This document shows, piece after piece, positions 45,593 through 53,930 of a stretch of 64,000 bases of DNA; position 1 is the first letter of the stretch; the number at the start of each line of letters is the position of its first letter. The position numbers were made by a program, and so were the translations under genes. The notes beneath the pieces were generated by a model, which saw only the letters and a program-made list of their open reading frames with translations, had not been told where the DNA came from and did not search any database. This stretch comes from Alcaligenaceae bacterium. GTDB taxonomy: Bacteria; Pseudomonadota; Gammaproteobacteria; Burkholderiales; Burkholderiaceae_B. The stretch is from NCBI GenBank assembly GCA_013416455.1, contig JACCES010000001.1:434001-498000 (forward strand), given 5' to 3'.

Positions 45593-47257
45593 CTAGCGAC
45601 CGCCGGCCGCGCCCGGTTCCGGCAGGCGCGCTTCCGCTTCCGAGAACAATTCATGCAGGCGGTTCTTCTGCACCTTTCCCGTCGTGGTCAGCGGCAATTC
45701 GTCGTCTTCGAGAAATCTGAATCTGGCCGGTATCTTGTAGACCGCCATTTCCCCGCGGCAATACCGCTGCAGCTCATCGGCGGTCGGCACATGGCCGGCC
45801 CTCGCAATGATGACGGCGCCCAGGATCTGATCGAGCACGGGGTCGGGCAGGCCCACCACGAAAGCCGTATGTACATCGGGATGCCGCATCAGCACTTCCT
45901 CGACTTCCGCCGGGGCCACGTTGATGCCGCCGCTCTTGACCATTTCATTGATGCGGCCTCGGAAGTAAAGCCGGCCTTCGTCGTCCCGGCGGCCCAGATC
46001 GCCGGTGCGGAAGAACCCTTCTTCGTCGAAGGCCTGGCGCGTCTGCTCTTCATTCTTGTAGTAGCCGTTGAACACGTATCCCTTGACGCGGATTTCGCCG
46101 TCCTGCCCGCAAGGCGCTTCCTTCCCGGTTTCCAGATCGATGATGCGCACCGCGACCCCCGGCAGCGGCGGCCCCACGGAGCGCAGTCGGACGTCGAGCG
46201 GCTCATCCGCGTCGATGACGGCGCAGTTGCCATAGGTTTCGGTCTGGCCGTAGATATTGCAGATTCTCGTCACCCCCAGATCCACGATGCGCATCAACTG
46301 CTCGGGCGTGCCGATGGCCGCGCCCGTACGCAACGAAGACAGGTCGTAGCGGCCGCGCTCAGCGTGGGTCTGCATCGCAAACGCCATATTGGGCGTCCCA
46401 TAAAAGACGGTGCAGCGCTCGCGTTCGATCAAGGCAAGCGCCTCGTGCGCATCGAACCGCTCCTGCAGGACCAGACAGCCGCCGTGCGACATGAGGCTGG
46501 CGGTGGCGTTCACGCTTCCGAAGCTCCAGAACAGCGACACCACCAGCCACAGGCGGTCATCCTGGGTGACATGCTGCCGCTCGCCGATATTCCAGCCATT
46601 CTCGATCGCCGCCCGATGGCCCAGAAGAATGCCTTTGGGCAGTGAAGTCGAACCGGAGCTGTAAAGCAGAAAGGCATTATCGGCGCCCTCTACCTGGGCG
46701 CCCAGGCGCTCGACATCCTCGGTCGAATACACGCGCCGATTCTCGTCGCCGCGATCGGCGATCCGGCTCCAGTCGTTCCAGGCATGATCGCCGCCGCGAT
46801 AAGCGCCCCGCTCCGCCGCACCGTCGGCCTTGTCGCACAGCCACACCGCATGCCGCAACAAAGGCAATCTGCCTCGGGCCTGATCGACCATCTCTCTGTA
46901 CGACTGGTTGCGGGCCTGCTCCTGGGCAACCAGGACGCGGACGTCGGCATGGGACAGCGCGTGTTCCAGTTCGCGCGCCGACGACCAGGTATTCAGGGCG
47001 ACGACGACCGCGCCCACTTGATGCGCCGCAAGAAAGGAAACGATCCATTCAGGACGGTTGCCCATGAGGATGCCGACGTGGTCGCCCCGCCGCACCCCCA
47101 GCGCCGCCAGCCCTCTGGCCACCTGCAGCACTTCGGCGCGCAGCTCCGCATAGGTCAGCCGCTTGCGGCTTCCCACCGCCGCTTCGCGGCCGCCGTAACG
47201 TGCGGCCTGCTCGGCAAGCAGCGCCGGGAACGTGATACTCGCTGGTCTGACGCCCAT
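45593..47257 (-). CDS. AMP-dependent acyl-CoA synthetase/ligase
   Basis: 554 residues of the ANL superfamily. The P-loop-like motif YSSGSTSLPKGILLGH, NIYGQTETYGNCAV and the C-terminal hinge/catalytic region (FRTGDLGRRDDEGRLYFRGR) are all present. It activates a carboxylic acid to its CoA thioester; the acid is unknown. The start at 47257 (MGVRPASITF) has no strong ribosome site in view. Upstream lies a double dyad (47379-47411) in an AT-rich promoter. Confidence 0.9.
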   Translation of the reverse strand: MGVRPASITFPALLAEQAARYGGREAAVGSRKRLTYAELRAEVLQVARGLAALGVRRGDHVGILMGNRPEWIVSFLAAHQVGAVVVALNTWSSARELEHALSHADVRVLVAQEQARNQSYREMVDQARGRLPLLRHAVWLCDKADGAAERGAYRGGDHAWNDWSRIADRGDENRRVYSTEDVERLGAQVEGADNAFLLYSSGSTSLPKGILLGHRAAIENGWNIGERQHVTQDDRLWLVVSLFWSFGSVNATASLMSHGGCLVLQERFDAHEALALIERERCTVFYGTPNMAFAMQTHAERGRYDLSSLRTGAAIGTPEQLMRIVDLGVTRICNIYGQTETYGNCAVIDADEPLDVRLRSVGPPLPGVAVRIIDLETGKEAPCGQDGEIRVKGYVFNGYYKNEEQTRQAFDEEGFFRTGDLGRRDDEGRLYFRGRINEMVKSGGINVAPAEVEEVLMRHPDVHTAFVVGLPDPVLDQILGAVIIARAGHVPTADELQRYCRGEMAVYKIPARFRFLEDDELPLTTTGKVQKNRLHELFSEAEARLPEPGAAGGR

Positions 47258-47378
47258 TCAGTTCTCCAAACTCATCTCATTCATGTTTTTTCCCCACGGC
47301 CGAGCGCCGGAAAGATTCCGGCCACGGAACGGGGTTCTTCATGCACCGCGTCTACTCTAGCCTCGCCGATTCATAATT

Positions 47379-47411
47379 AAAAGACACATATTTCTATTGT
47401 TTTTTATAGAA
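47379..47411. promoter_or_regulatory. Double dyad before the acyl-CoA ligase (LysR-type site 2)
   Basis: AAAAGA-N8-TCTATT (47379-47398) overlaps TTCTAT-N8-ATAGAA (47392-47411). The first matches the dyad at 44576-44595 with one arm mismatch. It lies about 120 bp upstream of the ligase start, in the 295-nt gap to the TetR gene, which otherwise holds nothing recognised. Confidence 0.55.
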
Positions 47412-47552
47412 AACGTTTATGTCTATCGGAGCGGCGAGACGGACTGGTCGCTATCGCGCGGATTTGCAACGCAGTGCGAGCAAACAAGCCCTGGCGGCAG
47501 CCCTTGCGGCATCGGAGCGGCAATGCGAAGCGCCTTTACGCGTGAACCACGC

Positions 47553-48266
47553 CTAAACCCGGCCGCTGTCCCAGGGCGCGCCAGGATCCGGCCTCAGCAT
47601 GGCCATCATCAGGCGGCCCATTTCTTCCGCCACTTGCTGTGCCGGCGCGGGGCCGTCGGGGCGGAACCACACATATGACCAGCTGGCGATGCCGCCTATC
47701 GCATGCGCGGCGAGCCGGGTGTCATTGAGAACGAACTCGCCCGCGGCCACCCCTTCGTCCAGAAGCCCGATGAGCTTGTGGTCGAAGTCGCGCCTCAGTT
47801 CGTTGATGGCATCTCTGTCCTGCGGGTCGAGATTCTTGATTTCACGGAAATAGATGGCCACCGGTTTCTGGTTTTCGAGCACCGCCATCATGAAGTCCCG
47901 GCTGAATATCGTCATGCGCTCCATGGCCGACCCGGGCGCCGTCACGATGCGGTTCAGGGCCGCGAGGGACACCTTGATCCCCCTGGAGCAGATTTCGGCC
48001 AGCAGCATGTTCTTGGACTTGAAATGCGCATAGATGAACGGCTTGGTCACATTCAGCTGGTCGGCGACCGATTCCAGCGTCGTATTGCTGTAGCCATGCA
48101 CGTAGAAGCAATCCACCGCGGCGGCAATGATGCGCTCGCGCTTGAATTGCGAAACCGCGTCGCGAATGTCATCGACGACGAGCTGGTCCGTCCCGGCCGC
48201 CTCCGCCGTCGTCTTCCTGGCGCGCTTTTTTCTGGCGGTCGATGTGCTGGTGGTGGATTTGGTCAT
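47553..48266 (-). CDS. TetR-family regulator
   Basis: 237 residues. A basic, Ser/Thr-rich tail of about 40 residues precedes the TetR HTH (RERIIAAAVDCFYVHGYSNTTLESVADQLNVTKPFIYAHF region, residues 42-82). The C-terminal ligand domain resembles acyl-CoA-responsive members. It is divergent from the CaiB gene, whose promoter carries a 14-bp palindrome, and is a natural candidate for binding the TACT-N4-AGTA sites. Confidence 0.9.
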   Translation of the reverse strand: MTKSTTSTSTARKKRARKTTAEAAGTDQLVVDDIRDAVSQFKRERIIAAAVDCFYVHGYSNTTLESVADQLNVTKPFIYAHFKSKNMLLAEICSRGIKVSLAALNRIVTAPGSAMERMTIFSRDFMMAVLENQKPVAIYFREIKNLDPQDRDAINELRRDFDHKLIGLLDEGVAAGEFVLNDTRLAAHAIGGIASWSYVWFRPDGPAPAQQVAEEMGRLMMAMLRPDPGAPWDSGRV

Positions 48267-48430
48267 GGGAATGGATGGCGCTCAGGCCCGTGGCTCACGA
48301 ACTTGCAAGTAGGTTTTCATACCCGTCGATGATACACCTTCCCGCCCCGGTGTACCCGCCATGGCCGTCACGCTGGACGCGGCCGGAGGGCACAGGCGCC
48401 GGGAAGACGGCGGCTGGGAGGCCGCCGGCG

Positions 48431-48471
48431 TTGCCCTAACCGGTAAGTAAACATAAAATACTTGCGAGTAT
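48431..48471 (+). promoter_or_regulatory. CaiB promoter with overlapping TetR-type operator
   Basis: TTGCCC (48431-48436), a 17-bp spacer and TAAAAT (48454-48459) form a plausible sigma-70 promoter. The palindrome ATACTTGCGAGTAT (48458-48471) covers the -10 end and the start point, so a bound repressor would block it. A related half-site (CCGGTAAGTA) lies in the spacer. Confidence 0.55.
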
Positions 48472-48515
48472 AAAATAATTCCTACAGATAACCCCATTGA
48501 ACATGGAGCATTCGC

Positions 48516-49625
48516 ATGACGACAGGCGCCCCGCTCGCCGGCCTTCGCATCCTGAGCCTCGCTCAGCAGTATCCCGGCCCCTTCGCCACCCTGCTTCTCG
48601 CCGACCTGGGAGCCGATGTCATCCTCGTGGAGCAGCCCGGCCTTGGCGATCCCTCGCGGCGCTTTCCCGGCCTCTTTGCGTCGTTGAACAGAAACAAGCG
48701 GTCCATCACGCTCGATCTGAAGTCCAGTCAGGGGCATGACGATTTCCTGGCCCTGGTGGATACCGCCGACGTGGTGCTGGAAGGCTTCCGCCCGGGCGCC
48801 ATGGAAAGACTGGGGCTGGGCGCCGCGGATCTGCGCGCGCGCAAGCCCGGGCTGATCTATGTTTCCATCTCCGCGTTCGGCCACACGGGCCCGCTCTCGA
48901 CACTGGCGGGACACGACCTCAGCATCCAGGGGGCGGCGGGCATGCTCGACATACCGGTGGGCAAGGAAGCCGAGGCCGCGCTGCCGCGCCTGCCGCTGGC
49001 CGACATCGCCTCCGCCATGTACGCCGCCCTGGCCATCGTCAGCGCCCTGCGCGCCCGCGACCAGGCCGGCGACGGCACCACGCTGGACATTTCCATGTTC
49101 GATGCGCTGCTGAGCTGGATGACGCCGTTCATCGTGCCGCCGATGAACGGCCTGCCCGTCCGGCCCCTGCCCCCGCTCGACCCCGGCTACGGGATTTTCG
49201 CGACCGCCGACCAGCGGCAGATCACGCTCAGCATCGCCGGTGAAGACGCCATGTGGCGGTCGCTGTGCGAATTCCTGGGACTGGATGACCTTGCCGCGCT
49301 CACCGAAGCCGAACGCGACCGACTCGCCAGCCGGATCACGCCCAGGCTGCGCGAGGCGATCGCCCGGCACGGCCTGGAAACCTTGTGCCGCGAGCTGGCC
49401 GACCGGCGCATCGCCTTCGGCCCCGTCAATACGGTGGACACGCTCATCGATGATCCGCATGTCGCCCGGCGCGGCATGATCGAAACCCTGCCGGCCGGCG
49501 GCGCCCCCATGCGGTTCGTGCGCGAACCCATGGGGTTCGCGCCGGCCGGCGCCGCGGTCAGGCAAGGGGTGCCGGAGCTGGGCGAACACACCCGCGACAT
49601 ACTGGAAGCATTGCGGCGCGGCTGA
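48516..49625 (+). CDS. CaiB/BaiF family CoA-transferase
   Basis: 369 residues, a class III CoA-transferase. Family marks are GLRILSLAQQYPGPFATLLL, NRNKRSITLDLKS, the catalytic Asp in LPLADIASAMYAAL and PQ-type C-terminal LGEHTRDIL. It would load CoA onto a carboxylic acid. The ATG follows GGAG by 7 nt. It converges on the DUF35/thiolase-fold operon, with 3 nt between the stop codons. Confidence 0.92.
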   Translation: MTTGAPLAGLRILSLAQQYPGPFATLLLADLGADVILVEQPGLGDPSRRFPGLFASLNRNKRSITLDLKSSQGHDDFLALVDTADVVLEGFRPGAMERLGLGAADLRARKPGLIYVSISAFGHTGPLSTLAGHDLSIQGAAGMLDIPVGKEAEAALPRLPLADIASAMYAALAIVSALRARDQAGDGTTLDISMFDALLSWMTPFIVPPMNGLPVRPLPPLDPGYGIFATADQRQITLSIAGEDAMWRSLCEFLGLDDLAALTEAERDRLASRITPRLREAIARHGLETLCRELADRRIAFGPVNTVDTLIDDPHVARRGMIETLPAGGAPMRFVREPMGFAPAGAAVRQGVPELGEHTRDILEALRRG

Positions 49626-49628
49626 GCA

Positions 49629-50084
49629 TCACGCTTGCGGCTCGAACCAGAAGTCCAGAATGTCGCCGTTGCGTTCTTCCTTGAACCGGGTCATGACCTT
49701 GGTGCCGATGGCCAGCTGCTTTGCGGCCTCGGCGCCGTCGCTGAGGTCGACGCCCTTGAAATAGCCGCCCACAGCCGTGTCGGCCCCTTCCAGGCGCACG
49801 AAACCGAAGGCGTATGGGGGGTCGGGCAGGCCGCGGAAGGGTTCGTAGACGATGGTGAAGCATTCGATCACGCCTTCAGGGCCCACAGGCACCCATTCGG
49901 TGGTCGGCTCCAGAGTCTGGTCCGAGAATGCGCGCGGCGGCACCAGGACGCGGCCCGACTTGGGGTCCCTGCGGCCATAGATCTGTTTGTTGTCCCGTAT
50001 CTGCGCGAAGAACCAGCTCGCCGTCTCACCCAGAGCGTGGTTGTACGTCAGATCCCATTTTTCAGTGCGGGTCAAAAGTTCCAT
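49629..50084 (-). CDS. DUF35 OB-fold protein without the zinc-ribbon cysteines
   Basis: 151 residues. The OB-fold half (ECFTIVYEPFRGLPDPPYAFGFV; positions about 75-97) fits DUF35. The rubredoxin-like N-terminal ribbon normally has four Cys; here the equivalent region reads YGRRDPKSGRVLVPPRAF with none, and the protein has a single Cys overall. DUF35 proteins bind acyl-CoA and pair with thiolase-fold enzymes. AAGAGAG precedes the ATG. It is last of three genes after two thiolase-fold genes. Confidence 0.88.
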   Translation of the reverse strand: MELLTRTEKWDLTYNHALGETASWFFAQIRDNKQIYGRRDPKSGRVLVPPRAFSDQTLEPTTEWVPVGPEGVIECFTIVYEPFRGLPDPPYAFGFVRLEGADTAVGGYFKGVDLSDGAEAAKQLAIGTKVMTRFKEERNGDILDFWFEPQA

Positions 50085-50116
50085 TAGATTCTCTCTTCAT
50101 CAATTACTGATCATGT

Positions 50117-51298
50117 TCAAGACTGAACAACCATTGCGCCAAAAAACTGGTGATCGCCCCCATTGCCGCTGGCGATGCCCACCTTCGCACCCTTGACCTG
50201 ATGATCGCCCGCGCGCCCCCAGACCTGGAGCGCCACCTCGGCGACACGGACCATGGCCGTGATGGCGATCGGGTTCGAGCACAGTGTGCCGCCCGAAGGA
50301 TTGACGGGTATGCGCCCGCCCAGTTTGAAGCAGCCCTCTTCACGCAGAAGCGTCGGCGACATGCCCATGGGAGCAAGCTGCGCCGCTTCGATGGCGTGGA
50401 ATTCGGTATTGCTGAATGGGGCATAGAGTTCGGCGACATCGACCTGCTTGAGCGGGTCGGTGATCCCGGCCATCGTATATGCCTGCCTGCAGGCGACCTC
50501 GAGCGCATGCGCGTCGGCATGGTCGGCGGTATGGCCGATGCCCATGCGGTCGCCGATGTAGTAGCTTTCGGAATTGTTGCCTACGCCGGTGATCCATACG
50601 GCGTCCAGCTTGTTCTTGCGGATGTAGTCTTCCGATGCCAGCACCATGGCGCAGCCGCCGCTGGATTGCGGGCAGCAGTCATAGAGCTTGATGGGCCAGG
50701 AGATCATCCGCGAATCCATCACGTCGTCGATGGTCACCAGCGTGCGCAGGTGGGCCTTGGGGTTCAGCGCCGCGTGCTCGCGGTTCTTGACCACGATCCT
50801 GGCCATGTCTTCCTGCGTCATGCCGTATTTGTGCATGTAGCGTATGGCCGACATCGCCAGCATGGTGATCGTCCCCTGAGGCAGCGGGCGCTCGTAGATC
50901 GGGTCCCAGATCTTGTTCATGATCGTCTGGGCATCGCCGTTTTCCCCGACCTTGTCGGCGCCGGCGACCAGGGCGACATCGCAGGCGCCGGCCGCAATGT
51001 GCGAATAACCCACATTGACCGAGGAAATGCCCGTTGAACCGCCCGTATTGATGCGCATGAAACGCTTGTTGCGCGCGCCCACCGCGTCCACGCCCAGTCG
51101 CTCGGCATTGGCGATGCCGAGCAGCGCGTCCGGCGCCAGCGAATAGACGACGGCCTCCATCTGGTCCAGCTCCATTCCGGCGTCGTTCAAAGCCAGAACG
51201 ACGGCCTCGCGGACCAGTTCAGGATAATTCGCATCGTTCCGGCGGGGCTTGTATTCCGATTGCCCTATCCCGATGATGCCTACACGTGGCGCCTTCAT
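50117..51298 (-). CDS. Thiolase-fold protein (SCP2-thiolase/Ltp type) lacking the N-terminal catalytic Cys
   Basis: 393 residues. The fold is clear: IGQSEYKPRR, GACDVALVAGADKVGE, CCPQSSGGCAMVLA, VDVAELYAPFSNTEFHAIEA and NPSGGTLCSNPIAITAMV. Where thiolases carry the nucleophile Cys (NxCxSG) it reads RINTGGSTGISS, and the GHP motif is replaced by SNP. Condensing or thiolytic activity is therefore unlikely. Such proteins with DUF35 partners act in lyase (retro-aldol) steps in steroid side-chain breakdown. Its ATG overlaps the preceding gene's stop as ATGA. Confidence 0.88.
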   Translation of the reverse strand: MKAPRVGIIGIGQSEYKPRRNDANYPELVREAVVLALNDAGMELDQMEAVVYSLAPDALLGIANAERLGVDAVGARNKRFMRINTGGSTGISSVNVGYSHIAAGACDVALVAGADKVGENGDAQTIMNKIWDPIYERPLPQGTITMLAMSAIRYMHKYGMTQEDMARIVVKNREHAALNPKAHLRTLVTIDDVMDSRMISWPIKLYDCCPQSSGGCAMVLASEDYIRKNKLDAVWITGVGNNSESYYIGDRMGIGHTADHADAHALEVACRQAYTMAGITDPLKQVDVAELYAPFSNTEFHAIEAAQLAPMGMSPTLLREEGCFKLGGRIPVNPSGGTLCSNPIAITAMVRVAEVALQVWGRAGDHQVKGAKVGIASGNGGDHQFFGAMVVQS

Positions 51299-52461
51299 TG
51301 CATATCTCCCTTGCGATCACGGCCGAATACGACCACGGTGTTGTATTGCATGGCGAAGCCGCTCGCCCCATGCGCCACCGCCCTGCGCACGCCGCGGTGC
51401 TGGTGCCGGCCGGCGCAGCCGCGCGTCTGGTTGGCCGCCTCGACGATACGCAGCAGGCCTGTGCAGAAGACGGGGTTGAAGGCACTGGCCCCGCCGGACA
51501 GGTTGACGGGCAGGCTGCCGCCCGCCGCGAACTTGCCGCTGCGCACATCGTCGACCCAGCTTTTCCTTTCTGAAAGCCCCAGCCCTTCCAGCGCCAGCAG
51601 CGCCTGATAGGGCGTGGCATCGGCCACCTCGGCCAGGTCGAACTCCGGCGCGCCTTCGATCCCGGCCTCGCCATAGGCCTGGCCGGCCGCCGCGCGCAGC
51701 GACGGCAATGCGGCAAGATCGCGGTCGCCGAGGAAGTTTGTCTCGGTTGCCCAGCCCAGGCCATGCACCCAGGCGACCTTGTCGTCCTTCCGCTCATCGA
51801 TCCAGCTTTCGTTCGCGACCACGAGCGCGGTGACGCAGAACGCGGGCGGCGCGACCATTCCTTCCGTGATGGGCCAGCGCAGCATACGGCCGCCGCGTAT
51901 CAACACCTCTTCCACGCAGCCCCCGGCAAACTCGGCATGGGCGAGCCTGCCGTTCTTGCGATTGTTCGACACGATGGATACGGCGGCATCATGCAGGCCC
52001 GGCACCTGCTCCGCCAGGGCCGACGCCTGCATGGCGCTGGCCGACAGTTCATCGATGGGCAGCGCCCGATGAAAATAGGGATCGGTGCCCAGTTGCTGGA
52101 CCGCGCTGATCGAATCGACTTCCAGAGGGCTCCAGGACACGATCAGCTGGGTCCGGTAAAGGCCCGACCTCACCCTCAGGGCGCCAAGCACGAAAGCGTG
52201 TTCCGCGCTCGATGGCGTCGACATGATGTCGCGCTCCACGCCCCCGACGGAACCGGAAGCCGCCATGATGGATATGGCGCGCCCATCCAGTTCATCCGAC
52301 GAAGCGACCACCACGCCGTCGATATCATCGAACGTCATGCCGGCGTCCCGCAGCGCCATCTGCGAAGCCGCATACAGGGCCTCTTCCAGCGCCATCCCCC
52401 GGGGATCGCGCGGCACCAGCGTCGCCGTGCCCACAACCCCCACCTGTATTCCATTCCTCAT
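51295..52461 (-). CDS. Second thiolase-fold protein, also lacking the nucleophile Cys
   Basis: 388 residues. N-terminal GVVGTATLVPRDPRGMALEE and C-terminal NLSGGASAFNPVFCTGLLRI place it in the thiolase-like superfamily. The nucleophile position reads STPSSAEHAF (Ser instead of Cys). It is the first gene of the operon and probably pairs with the second thiolase-fold protein as a heteromer on the DUF35 subunit. The promoter region 52462-52776 holds two palindromes and a dispersed repeat remnant. Confidence 0.85.
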   Translation of the reverse strand: MRNGIQVGVVGTATLVPRDPRGMALEEALYAASQMALRDAGMTFDDIDGVVVASSDELDGRAISIMAASGSVGGVERDIMSTPSSAEHAFVLGALRVRSGLYRTQLIVSWSPLEVDSISAVQQLGTDPYFHRALPIDELSASAMQASALAEQVPGLHDAAVSIVSNNRKNGRLAHAEFAGGCVEEVLIRGGRMLRWPITEGMVAPPAFCVTALVVANESWIDERKDDKVAWVHGLGWATETNFLGDRDLAALPSLRAAAGQAYGEAGIEGAPEFDLAEVADATPYQALLALEGLGLSERKSWVDDVRSGKFAAGGSLPVNLSGGASAFNPVFCTGLLRIVEAANQTRGCAGRHQHRGVRRAVAHGASGFAMQYNTVVVFGRDRKGDMQ

Positions 52462-52539
52462 TGCTCACCTCTTCATGTGAAATCGGAGAATTCCCGCCCG
52501 GCCATGTGAAGGACTACGGCCGGCCCCCAACGGCCCCCG

Positions 52540-52586
52540 CGGACTGTCGGATGCCTGGAGAATCGAAGCGCATGCGGGCGCCGAGG
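52540..52586. repeat. Diverged copy of the 78-bp repeat unit
   Basis: CGGACTGT, ATGCCTGG, GAATC, GCGCATGC and GGCGCCGAGG occur in the same order and spacing (one 1-nt deletion) as on the minus strand of the 19.7-kb array. Roughly 85% of about 47 positions match by eye. It lies upstream of the thiolase-fold operon in the 315-nt gene-free stretch 52462-52776. Confidence 0.7.
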
Positions 52587-52648
52587 CCCGCGCGCCGCCA
52601 CGTGGTCAATCACCAGGCCGGCCATGAATACCATAGCGGCAATATTAC

Positions 52649-52680
52649 TTCCAATTGGAATTTAATTCTACTGGTGAGTA
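52649..52680. promoter_or_regulatory. Two palindromes upstream of the thiolase-fold operon (TetR-type site 3)
   Basis: TTCCAATTGGAA (52649-52660) is a perfect 12-bp palindrome, and TACTGGTGAGTA (52669-52680) belongs to the same class as the sites at 34572 and 48459. Both lie in an AT-rich patch about 190-220 bp before the operon's first ATG. Confidence 0.55.
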
Positions 52681-52776
52681 TTTTTTTGCGCAGACAGCCG
52701 GGCGTCCTTGCGCGGGAAGGCGGACGCCGAGGTGCGGCGCGACGAGTCGTTCAGAGACTCCTTAGAGTCAACAGGC

Positions 52777-53625
52777 CTAGCGGGAGATCAGCAGGGGATA
52801 GCGCACGTCCGACAGCATGGAGCGCGTGACGCCGCCGAAAAGCAGCTGTCTGCGCCGGGGTTTGCTGTATGCGCCCATCACGATCAGATCAGCGTCTTCC
52901 TGGGCGGCCACGGAAAGAATCACCTCGTTCACCGCGCGCCCATAGGAGTTTTCCGTGCGGGTATGGATGTTGCCGCCATGGCGGGCCAGATGATGCGCCG
53001 CATCGATGCCGGGCAGTTCCCCGTGGCGGCCCTCATTCTTGTCGGGGTCGATGACCAGCAAGGTGGTCTGGTCGGCCAGCGTGATGTAGGCCAGAGCGTC
53101 GGACACAGCCCGGCGCGCTTCGCGCGTGGCGTTCCAGGCCACCAGGACGCGCTTGACGCCTTCACGCTGCTTCCAGCCCTCGGGCACGACGATCACGGGC
53201 ACGCCCACCTCGAATACCACCCGCTCCGGGGTCACGCCTTCGGGCAGGCAGCTCTCGCGCCGGTCTTCGATCAGGACCAGATCGCAATGCAGGGAATTGA
53301 GCACGGCATCTTCGGCCTCGGAGGCGCGCCACAGCACACGGAATTCGGCCGAAATGCCCCGGCGGCGCCCCATCTCCGCCAGCCGCTGGCCGGCTTCCAG
53401 CACGGCTTCCTGCTCGCGTTGGCGCCGGCGGGCAATCACGTCCTGGATGCCCGCATTGCCACGGACGAAAGTGGTCCCGTCGGCTCCCGACGACAGCGCG
53501 CCCATGTTGAAGATACCGATCAGATGGGCGTCGCATTGCTGCGCCAGCCAGCCCGCATAGTCGAGGATCCGGTAGTCGCGATCGGCATAATCGATGAAGA
53601 CGGCGATGCTTTTCCATGTGCTCAT
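52777..53625 (-). CDS. Tandem universal stress protein (two UspA domains)
   Basis: 282 residues made of two UspA units. The first (1-145) is degenerate. The second (about 155-282) has the ATP-binding pattern VMGAYSKPRRRQLLFGGVTRSML near the C-terminus (G-2x-G-9x-G type) and the Asp in VLVAWNATREARRAV. Such proteins are cytoplasmic and support survival under stress. A AAGGAG site stands before the ATG. It is divergent from a small motility-type gene. Confidence 0.9.
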   Translation of the reverse strand: MSTWKSIAVFIDYADRDYRILDYAGWLAQQCDAHLIGIFNMGALSSGADGTTFVRGNAGIQDVIARRRQREQEAVLEAGQRLAEMGRRRGISAEFRVLWRASEAEDAVLNSLHCDLVLIEDRRESCLPEGVTPERVVFEVGVPVIVVPEGWKQREGVKRVLVAWNATREARRAVSDALAYITLADQTTLLVIDPDKNEGRHGELPGIDAAHHLARHGGNIHTRTENSYGRAVNEVILSVAAQEDADLIVMGAYSKPRRRQLLFGGVTRSMLSDVRYPLLISR

Positions 53626-53707
53626 GTTTTCTCCTTGCTGAGATGGCCCATGCTAGCTTAAAAACGTTTCCATCCGTAAAATGGAAGAAGGCCATCGGGA
53701 GACGAGA

Positions 53708-53905
53708 ATGAGCATGTCCATTGAAGCGACTGTCAGCGCCGCGCTGGCGCTGGAAAACTTCAACACCCATCAGTCGGCGCAGATGAACCTGCTGCGTGAA
53801 ACACTCGACACCCAGGCCCGCACGGTGACCGAAATCATCGAATCGTCGATGCCCAGGCTGGCCACCAGCGGCCATCTCGGCACGCAGGTCAACACCTACG
53901 CCTGA
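53708..53905 (+). CDS. Small putative motility protein (YjfB-like)
   Basis: 65 residues: MSMSIEATVSAALALEN, then a helical LLRETLDTQARTVTEIIESS segment, and an end in GHLGTQVNTYA, matching the YjfB motility family. These short proteins lie near flagellar genes in some bacteria; none are here. The ATG at 53708 has GGGAGACGAGA upstream. Function unproven. Confidence 0.65.
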   Translation: MSMSIEATVSAALALENFNTHQSAQMNLLRETLDTQARTVTEIIESSMPRLATSGHLGTQVNTYA

Positions 53906-53930
53906 ACCCGCCCCGCACCCTGGGGCTTGA

